From positions 14,983,877 through 15,047,876 of the forward strand of contig JAJEKV010000013.1 of NCBI GenBank assembly GCA_021234155.1: a stretch of 64,000 nucleotides of DNA, in the 5' to 3' direction. This DNA is from Isoetes taiwanensis. Taxonomy: Eukaryota; Streptophyta; Lycopodiopsida; Isoetales; Isoetaceae. The notes beneath the pieces were generated by a model. That model searched no databases. It saw only the letters and a program-made list of their open reading frames with translations, and was not told the DNA's origin. How positions within the stretch are numbered: position 1 is the first letter of the stretch; each line of letters starts with the position of its first letter. Shown here in pieces: positions 55,480-64,000 of the stretch. A program made the position numbers and the translations under genes.

Positions 55480-58400
55480 ATTTTATTGCATCCAAGTAAA
55501 ACATACTTGTTCACATTGCTCAACCCTCCGAGGTGTGTCTTGACCACGATGCCGAGCCGAAGTTGAATCTAGTGAATCTGAGGCCACTTTCCGGATCTTT
55601 GCGTATCGTGGCATGAGCACCCGATTACACACAAGATCAAACCATTCGGCATCAAACAACATTGTTTTGAATGCACTACCGACATCAACCTCCATGATAG
55701 TCTTTATAGTACCAATCCATTCCAACATTGCCTCGATTGGGTTTGGTCTGCACTACCGATCGGCAAAGCTGTACTAAACTTTGCTGATATACCACAATCA
55801 TAAGTGCGTTTGCCATGATCCACACTTTGTCGTCGAAAGTGAGCACGAGGAAGACCATATTGATGCATATGAATTATACTACAAAGTAAAAGGAACAAAT
55901 GTTCAAAATAGCGAGCGAAACTTCGTGAATTATATGCTATTAAGTTGCACTTACAAATAGTGACACGCCCTTTAGCATATGCAAATTCTTCGCTAGAAAC
56001 ATGTTCGCCACGTTGCCTTGCCATCTCTAGTTGTTGAGCAGCCATTTATTGTTTATCTCACTTGGCGGGACCCTAGATGATGCGGAAGTGGTTGTTTTGC
56101 GATTCTTTTTGTCGATAGCGTCTTCTCTCCTCATCTCTCTTTATTTTTTCTTCCTCGTATTTTTTATCCATTTCTCCATGGGGTGGGGTTGTAGATGAGA
56201 AACTTATTGACTTTTTACTGTTCTTCTAGTGTGAACAATTTCTTACGTGGTCTTCTTCGGGAACTTCTCCAATTATAGTTGGAGTGTCTTCATCGGTCCA
56301 TAATCGTGGAGCATTGGGGTGTAGATCGGCCAAGAACTTCGGTGACATAGAATAATGACTCTCGTGCTAACCAACCCTCGGCCATGCAACCCTCGGCCTT
56401 GCCTTCGACGTCTGAAGTCCTTGAGGGACCTTGAGAAAGCGTTCTATAAAAACATCCATCTAGGATTTGTTGTGCTGCAAGCTCTACCGTCCACTAAATG
56501 CACTAGTAAGTGAGTTTGTATGTCGAGAAAACTTGTTGGGAATTCTTTCTCTAGCATACAACATGCCTCAGCGACCTTAGTTAGCATGTCCTTAATTTCA
56601 TTTGTCGGTATCTCCTTCCTTGTAATCCATCTAAATATGATTTAAGAAAGAAAAAAGTTAAGTGAGAGTTGACATCGAGTGTTTTCTAAATCCGTCACGA
56701 ACACGGAAAACTCGATAGGAGACATATTGCATGTAGTGGACCGTCGGTGAGGCGACCCTCGAGAACAATAGGCATAACAAGCTGCAACATCTTATGCCAA
56801 TCATGAGATTTCAACCAGTTAACTCCCCCCGTTGGAGAAACAATTACGCATAGCGAATGCATATATCTGTCGGAGTCTTTATTGCCTTGATCGCTTTCGA
56901 GCGGGTTTCATACATTTTCTAGCGCGATCCAATCCACTTGTGGCCTTATTCCTTCTTCGACATTTAACCATGCTTTAGATTTTGATCCGACTTCTTGTAG
57001 ATCTTTCGTCTTTGCATCATCGTGTCCCTTCGTCCGGTGACATGCTTCCAAATAGGCCCGAAACGTTTTTAAAGATGTGCATGGGATCAAGAAGATGATG
57101 GATCTTCAATTCTGTCCAATAGGGTAGAAGGAAGAAGGATGCTTTCCACTTCATTCCCTTAACCTTATTTCCTTGACGGCATCCCACATGTTACCCCAAT
57201 CTCTCATTGTCAACCTTTTGGGAGGCTCTTGATTGCAATGTTTTTTCTCTTGGACCTACGTATCGAAGTCGATTTTCCATTGGCGGATATCTCTTGAAGT
57301 TTGCATAGACATTTTTGTGCAATGCGGGTTGGCCGTGAGAGTTCAAGCTGTTCAAACCCACACAAGTGACATGCATATCGGACACTTGGAGTCGGAGAGT
57401 TCATACAAACCGGGCCAATCATTTCGTTGTCCACATTAAGATTGCTCTCAAGGTAAATCTTCGTTCAAAGTACGAAGTTCTCTTGAGACATCGTAAACTT
57501 CAATACCTTCACTCCACAATGTCAAAAGCTCATCAATAACTATTTTCAGATATGGATCTAGACTTTCCGGCTTCTTCGGTCCACGGAACTAATAGTACTA
57601 CCATTAAATGGCTAGTCTTCATGAGTAACCACGGTGGTAAATTATAGTTGATCAACACTCTTGGCCAAGTTGACCCGCGGGTGATTGGCGTCCATAAGGA
57701 TTAACACCATCCGTTTGCCAACCCTAATCTGAGATTTTCGTGGCTCTCTTCCAAATTCGGCCATGTTTCATCAATATGCTTCCATTGCTTGCGGTCACTA
57801 ACCCAGCGAGTACATTGTCACTTTCGGCGCGTGGCGGCACACCAACCCATGGCGAAGCTAGAGATTCACATCGAAACAATAGCCTTATCGCGAGGGATCA
57901 ATGGAAAGTAGCGAACCACCTTCATCGGGCGGTCTTTCCCTTGGCATCGCATTGTACCTAGAGGCACCACATTTTAGGGCATGTTTACGTGTTCTTGTAG
58001 ATGTCATCCGGATAATATACCATGCAATCATTTTGGACAAGCGTGAATCTTATGGTAGCCCTAAACCGATGGCTGCCAATATATTTTTTATTTCGGTCGA
58101 CTTTTGGGCATAGTGTTCCCTTGTGGGAGTATTTTCTCTTGCAATAACACGTATAAAAGCGGCACCTTTACGTATACATTCAACTACAAATTCAATAAGT
58201 CAAGTGATTGCAATTGTACTTACTCTAACAAAGCCGTAACAACTTGGCATTGCTCCATTTGAATTTGGCTTGAAGGTTTAATATCAATAAAGATGTCGTC
58301 AATCTAGATATGCTTGCACACGGATATAATGCTTTATCGCCTCCTCCAATAAAGCGTGATCTTCATGACCATCGTTAGGAGTATTTATATAGTCATCTAG

Positions 58401-58560
58401 GTGGATTGTCGAAGATTGGGCCAAATGCATCTAACATGTCGGCTATGGGTTCTTCAACTTCCATGAAGTCGTCCATAGGGGCATTGTCATCATCTTCATC
58501 ATCGTATTCTGTTCATCTTCATCATTGTACTCTTCATTATCGTTGTGCCCATGTTTGTAC
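55480..58560 (-). pseudogene. CACTA (En/Spm) TNP2-type transposase, degenerate
   Basis: From 58.56 kb downwards on the minus strand, pieces of a TNP2 transposase follow in order but in changing frames. First comes a leader with LYPCASISRLTT and KFKWSNAKLLRL (family: LYPGC.K.S.LS...K...GWSN). Then come NDCMVYY with a CGASRYN cysteine motif (NDC.LY...CPKCG.SRY), LRLG and TDGVNPYG near 57.7 kb, and YNLPPWLLMKTSHLMVVLLV near 57.64 kb. Next are LWSEGIEVYDVSREL, RYACHLCGFE, LPYWTELKIHHLLDPMHIFKNV-like text near 57.1 kb and, at 55.5-55.7 kb, TMLFDAEWFD plus CEQVCFT resembling DUF4216. Numerous frameshifts and stops rule out a working product as read. Upstream (58.6-60.6 kb) there may be remains of the element's other gene; a 90-codon frame at 59258-59530 is unassigned. 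Confidence 0.85.
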
Positions 58561-60660
58561 CATCTTGCTCAATGTATTCTAATTACGCTATCATAATGAC
58601 TTTTGATGTCGCCAATTCGATGCGGCTTGGATGTGGTCTTATATCCACTTGCCTACCACCGCGTCGGATTAAGCGAAATATATCGTGATTGATACATACA
58701 TTGAGAGCCCGTGTTTGTTAAATTTTAAGCATTTAATAGCGAGCGAAATATAAAATTTTATGTCATAATCAAAGCATATATTGAAGATATAATACACATT
58801 TATCTTCAATATGTGCAATCTCATTCCAAGAGAAGAAGAAGAAGAATTGAAGAAGAAGAAGAAAAATGGTGCATTAGACAAAAATTATATGAGTAATTTG
58901 AGTACATCATCAAAGGACCTCGGTATTGGTCTACCAGTATTCATATTCAATGAACAATTCATCACCAATACACAAAGTTTTTATAGCATAAACCATGATA
59001 TATCTCCCGATCAATTTCTGGCTAAAAAATCTTCTTGGTCTTTGTTTGCCTCGACAAATTCACAATTGGTAGCTTCGAGGGATTCTCGATAGAGCTATTA
59101 ATAAAAGCGACAAGGTTTCCATGCAGCCGAGGGCGACCATCAATATATGTGAAGCTTGCGTAGTCAACCGGGCTTGGATATTGTTCGTGCATTTGAATTT
59201 AGGCCATAGATGAGCATGCCAGCGATGCTTACTCAATTTATGCCAAATTAATGCGAGTTATATTCGGGACCTACATATGGCATTAAAGGAGCGATCATTA
59301 CCATCTTTGACTTTCACACTAGTCATAATATATAATCGAGGCCAGCAGGGGACCCGACTATTTTTAATCATGTCTTGCCTACCCCAATATGTAAATTGCT
59401 CCCCATAAATAATTGGCTTGCCTCTAGGCCATGCATTGAATTTCTTCACGATCTTTATCGTAAAATTTTGGACCAAATGGACTAGTGAAGGTGGAAGATT
59501 ATTTTCTTGACATGATCTAGTACATTCCAATTTTGATGAACATTGTCATTCCCTCCAATCTTGGCAGCGGCCATTGCACGACGAGTTCTATCACGTAATG
59601 GGATACTCTTTGAGGAAGTTGATGGCTTTCTTTTTGTAGGGTTTTCTATGAGCATTCATAGTATCAACATCATCTACTTCCAATGACAACATAACCCCCA
59701 AAATCTATATCTTTGCTTGAGCTCACTTCATTCTCAATTTCTTCCTAACAAAATACAAGCAAACTAAGTTAAGACATCGATTCAAGTACATGAAAGTAGT
59801 TGATTATCGTTCATAAGATTCGTGTATTATACCTCGTTGGAATACCCCACATGTCGTCAGAAACCTTTGGATTTGTCGGGCATTCACCATATTTCTCAAC
59901 ATGGTGGGGGCGGTCTTTCTCATCCGTTTTATTTGTCCTTTGCACATCGAACAATTGCAATATAACGCTCTGTCAAGTACAAGCGCAAAAAAAAAAAAAA
60001 AATAACATCAAGATATAAAGTTAACTAATCATTGAAACATGTTTATGGTACATACATCGGTGGCATTCATTTTCACACCACCCGACCTCTAGGAAGACTA
60101 GGTCCCTTTGGGTCTAATTGGACTATTTGTGGCAATTGTTGGGGTAACATTCTTGCACAAGTCGCCATGTAACTTTCTCAAAGCTTTACTGTCTCACTTT
60201 CGTTCAAATTCCTTGGCGTTAGGTCCATGTTGTTTTCTAGTAAACAATAAAAATATTAATAAAAACCATGTAATAATATAATAATTATAAATATCCATGT
60301 TTTTTCATGATTTTATCAAATGTTTATTCTTAAGATTGATTCATACAAGCGTTTATGATATTTAAAAGCATTTGATTGAAGGATTGCTGAACCGATACAT
60401 CTAGTCCTCTCCATTTGAAATGGAATTCGACCCGATTACCTTATATTCGCATAACCTTTCAAATCTTTTTGTAATCTATGAAGATTGAAACTTACGTTAC
60501 GAGGTGCATAAACCCGATACATTTAGTCTTCTCCATTCGGGATGGAACCGACCCGATTACCTTGATCATGCATCCCTCAAGTTTTTAACATACTTTTCTA
60601 ATCTATTAGCATTTGGAGGTGTTTAACTCTAACACAAAGATTAAAGCGGAGATCTTACCT
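58561..60660 (-). other. 5' side of the CACTA relic, no assignable gene
   Basis: Open frames of 60-93 codons occur on both strands. A GAA-rich stretch at 58830-58865 is a microsatellite. The minus frame at 59258-59530 (FTIKIVKKFNAWPRGKP, YWGRQDM) could be a fragment of a transposon accessory protein, but I cannot name it. Confidence 0.35.
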
Positions 60661-60734
60661 TATGAAGACCCGCGCGCAAAAAATCGAAACAAGCGGTGAA
60701 AATAACAAGTAAATAACCGGCGGTAGGGTTCCGC

Positions 60735-61950
60735 CATATGTGGCGTCGTTTATGTCGGCGTGCGTGTAACGTCGTTTAAGCGGCGCCAAGGTACAACGTC
60801 GATCGACACCTAGGCATGCCACATCGGCTTTGGCCGTCGATGCCCCCTCATATGCCGCGTCGGATGATCATGGCGTCGTTTAGCGGCGTCAAATGATCAT
60901 CTGCGTCGTTAAGCGACCAAGCGTGATTGTTTAACATAGCGAAACAACATACAATACAAATAACACAAATAAATAAAAATCTTGATTGTTCCCATTCATA
61001 AAAATAAACATACAAGCGACAACACAAATAGATAAAAAAAACTTATTGTTTCCATTCATAAAAAGCTTATACATTACTTATGTCCATCACGAGGGCGTGG
61101 CGGTTTGATGCAACCATTTGCATCATTATACGCACCATTAATGTCGTTTTCTCTTTGTTTGGCTCGGTGAGCCATTCTACCGATCGTTCCCGCATGGAGC
61201 GCCGGATGTTAGTGCTGTCGAAGCTCCTTTTCACTCATCTTTGCCCGCGATGGTGAAGGGAGGGTTCTCGGTGAGGGAAGCGGGGGGGTTCTTTGGAGTT
61301 GTCTTCCCTTGGAGGAGGAGGATTCTTGCTAGAAGGAACATATCAGCGAAGGTGGTCTTCAAGCTGCTTGGGACCATTATAGCAAGATAGGGAAGAACAC
61401 TCAAAAATAAGAATAACGGCGACTCTTGATGGATCCACTTATCGCGTGGATGTAGGGTTAGGGTTAGGGTTAGGGTTTTATTTGGCAAAAAAAAAAAAAA
61501 AAATTCCTACGTGTGGCGTCGTTAAGCGGCGTTTAAAGGCTGGCGATGTCTTGACAGCGGGAGCGGGCGACTTAGCACCGGCACCATGCCCGCGGCGGGC
61601 GTGACCGCGTCGGCGTTGTGCGGCGTCGTTCAGCGGCGGACGCGGCGGCGGCGTCTTGACAGCGGTGCCCGACAACGTGCCCATTTCCCGCATGGCGGCG
61701 GCGTAGCGGCGTATTTGTGAAGCGTCGTTGAGCGGCGTGTGGCGGCGTGTTTGACACGCGAGAACTGCCGGCAGCGGTGATACCCATGCCGCGCAGCAAA
61801 TCGAACCGTCACGTACGATGACCGTCGTTGAACGACCTCGAAACGACGTCGTCGTCGTTGAGCGGCGATGTCATCGATCAACGGCGGCGGTCCGTCGTTC
61901 ATCGGGACGGCGGCGTCGTTGGGCGTCGGCGATCCTTGTAGTCGCGTATG
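60735..61950 (+). repeat. Right cluster of GCGTCGTT(T)AGCGGCGT motifs
   Basis: About eleven copies in three groups: 60741-60790, 60872-60920 and 61515-61930 (GGCGTCGTTTAGCGGCGTC, GCGTCGTTAAGCGGCGTTT, AGCGTCGTTGAGCGGCGTG and similar). They are GC-rich and produce spurious minus-strand frames. With the left cluster at 48.1 kb they bracket the CACTA relic. Confidence 0.7.
61453..61478 (+). repeat. Short telomere-like repeat (TAGGGT)n
   Basis: Four TAGGGT units end in TTT. The first three spacings are 6 bp (TTAGGG), the last resembles TTTAGGG. A run of 17 A follows at 61487-61503. It is too short to call an interstitial telomere; a telo-box-like promoter motif on the minus strand is another reading. 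Confidence 0.5.
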
Positions 61951-62107
61951 GTATTGTATAAAAATGGTATAATTTGCCATGTGGGAGGAGCTTGAGTGGT
62001 TATTGCTATTTTGGGTGTTTTTCTGGCTCCTTTTTTTCATGGATGTTTTGCAAAGGCTCAATTGATCTTTGAAAAGGTTGAAGGAAGAAAAAAAATTGGC
62101 GTTCTTT

Positions 62108-62797
62108 TTAGGGTGTGGATAAGGAGGGATGCTCCCTTCTTTTTTCGGCAAGGGTAGCGAGCACCGGATGGAAGCAGACTCGACCCGGATGTAGGAGAGC
62201 ACCGGGCGTTAGAGCCTCGACCCGAGCCTTGGCGACATTTTCCAAAGCTTCGAAAACACTGTGATCTCCCGGCCCGGGCTCAAAAGCCCATTCCGGCGAA
62301 AGAAGCCTCTTAAAATTCTGCATTCTTAAACGCCCATCTACCATGGCAAGAACTGTAGCCCACGATTTCCCTGCCCTGAAATCGGAGGTGTTGAAGGGAT
62401 TATAATGATGAAAGTGGGCTCTGGTGAAATTGGATTCGGACTGGAGGTTGAATCCTCCGGCCGGGGTTGGTTGCTTTCTTTTTATGCAGGTCGGTACGCT
62501 TAGAAGGGGAAACCAGCGAGGCCGATTTCTTAGCATTTCTTGCAGTTGTCTGAAACTTAGCGACCATGGAGCCACTGAAATTTGAAGCCCAGATGGATGT
62601 GGGCACGGCGATGGGGTGGCTTCGGCTTCAATAACCATTAGGCGGTCCGGGCTCATTCCGCCCGATCCATAGGCCTTTATTTTTTGTGGCACCAACCATA
62701 GGTCTGTTTTGCACCATTGAAATTTCCGTGGGGTAGCTGTGCAAAAAGTTGAGGACCCTTGATCTGAGAATATTCCCCAGAAAACAAGATGAACCAA
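62108..62797 (-). CDS. Unrecognised 229-codon open frame
   Basis: This is the longest frame in the window that is not low complexity. It has no signal peptide or obvious domain; segments such as GGMSPDRLMVIEAEATPS and SFRQLQEMLRNRPRWFPLL are not known to me. It overlaps the GC-rich end of the motif cluster only slightly. It could be an exon, a gene fragment carried by a transposon, or chance in GC-richer DNA. Confidence 0.25.
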   Translation of the reverse strand: MVHLVFWGIFSDQGSSTFCTATPRKFQWCKTDLWLVPQKIKAYGSGGMSPDRLMVIEAEATPSPCPHPSGLQISVAPWSLSFRQLQEMLRNRPRWFPLLSVPTCIKRKQPTPAGGFNLQSESNFTRAHFHHYNPFNTSDFRAGKSWATVLAMVDGRLRMQNFKRLLSPEWAFEPGPGDHSVFEALENVAKARVEALTPGALLHPGRVCFHPVLATLAEKRREHPSLSTP

Positions 62798-64000
62798 ACG
62801 CTATAATACATGGAAAAAACGAATAGCCAATATTATAAGTAGTTATACTTCAGAAGCAGAGGAATCAAACAGCCTTAAGGCCGAGCTCTGATTAAAACCA
62901 AAAGGCTGCCAGAAACCAAAAAATTGTTGGACAAGCTGCCTTTTGTCTTCTATTCCATATAAAAAATGCTAGTTACCCCTAAAATTATAATCAAGAATGA
63001 ACTGACCCTGGATCTCTTGGCTAAACCACAGTAGAACAAAACGAAAATTACTCTTTCTTCAAGTTGCGGCAGAAAGATACTCTGCTTCAGCATCCCTAAC
63101 TTTCTAACAAAGAAAGAAATATGCAAGCTTATCCACTCCAAAAAAAGAAGCAAATTAGACTATTGAAAATGGAATCCATTATGATGTGGCAGAAATTCTT
63201 GCCAAAAAACCCACTACCACCATCATCTTTGTACGATGCATCTACTTAAGAAAATCTTAGCCTTGATCATTACTTTGATGCGGCTTAAAAAAGATTGTGC
63301 AAACTGTCTAGGATGCCAACAAAACATCACATATCGTAAGCAATGCTACTATGCACGATACGAAGTTCGGTAGTTACATGTTTTTGTCCTCTTATGCACA
63401 CAATAATGAGATATTTCAACAAAGACCATGCGTGTAGACACGATTGGGAGATGAAATGTTGATGCTATAATTCAGCAAAGACCTAGACTTCTATCTTTAA
63501 GAAAAAATCCAAGTTGCACTTGTAAGTGGAAAGAGACCCATAGGCCAAATGTTGCAGTCTATGTTGAAACTTAACAAAATGTACAGAAAAAGACAAAAGA
63601 ACTTAGAAAAAAAAAAGGGAAGAAAGACCTGAGGTGCGTATTTGCAATGGTTTCCCCGGCGGTGCTGGGGCGTGTTAGGCTGGTAGATGCTTGAATATTT
63701 TATGTTAAAAGCCAACTTGCAAGTTTCCGATAACGGTTGTCTCGACAAAAGGATCTGACCGCTTCATATTAGGCAGAGATAAAAAAAATATGGAAGACTT
63801 GTTCGCAGTTTTAAAAATAGGTATGACTTTTGAATTCCGGTTGTCGGTTTGCAATCTGCCGTGTTGAATCGTGCTTTGCAAAGACTGAATCGTGCATTGC
63901 ATAGACTTTATATTTGCCAGGGAAGATCCTGTGCTCTGGGCATATTTTTCTCTATCCACATTTAATATATAGGAGAGAGATCCTTGTCGATCCATTATTC
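62798..64000. other. Stretch without a recognisable gene
   Basis: AT-rich sequence with frames of 67-96 codons on the minus strand (62950-63153, 63497-63748, 63705-63995). None shows a known motif or a convincing splice pattern. Confidence 0.4.

Noticed and set aside
61630-62202. 190-codon minus frame
   Set aside because: Reads the GC-rich motif cluster and A-rich spacer; no family resemblance.

Overview
The window is nuclear DNA of a land plant, most likely a seed plant with a large, transposon-rich genome. Evidence: a small intron-rich kinetochore gene, an LTR retrotransposon primed by initiator tRNA-Met, a CACTA/TNP2 transposase relic, an L1-type LINE tail, Helitron-like termini, an A-type P450 relic and a nuclear-type tRNA-Gln. 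I cannot place the species. Intact cellular coding sequence is scarce: one apparently complete gene (NNF1-like, 14-1541, +). The other recognisable genes are fragments: the C-terminal part of an aspartylglucosaminidase-type asparaginase, an LRR receptor piece, a CYP71-clan P450 and a CDKG-type kinase piece.

Left part (1-23.7 kb). After NNF1 and the asparaginase fragment, a minus-strand LRR relic is split by a complete 12.15-kb LTR retrotransposon (4119-16271). Its LTRs are about 1.67 kb with ends TGTGACGT...ACGTCACA, and it has an iMet primer-binding site and a polypurine tract. I see no gag-pol. Its interior carries hairpin-bearing tandem repeats and, unexpectedly, a reading frame resembling the tip and the end of histone H3. 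To the right lie a LINE 3' tail, dispersed tandem repeats and the P450 pseudogene.

Middle (23.7-44.8 kb). About 36 tandem units of ~540 bp each carry a tRNA-Gln(UUG)-like gene. Units near 37.5-42.4 kb are homogeneous and some hold a perfect cloverleaf with a downstream T run; those at the edges are decayed. Each unit also contains two further partial copies of the tRNA anticodon region. A 172-bp Helitron-like element sits exactly between an A and a T of one unit, and a longer relative carrying purine tracts and a GATC-rich island sits at the array's left edge. At the right edge the repeat skeleton blends into a polypyrimidine tract of almost 4 kb.

Right part (44.8-64 kb). Polypyrimidine tracts, more Helitron-like ends, a CDKG fragment and a direct duplication precede a decayed minus-strand CACTA transposase (about 55.5-58.6 kb). 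Clusters of a GCGTCGTT(T)AGCGGCGT motif flank it. The last 2 kb hold one unrecognised 229-codon frame and nothing else I can name.

Many repeat copies differ by short indels at recurrent positions, and many relic genes are broken by single-base frameshifts. Some of this could be consensus error, so the pseudogene calls carry that caveat.
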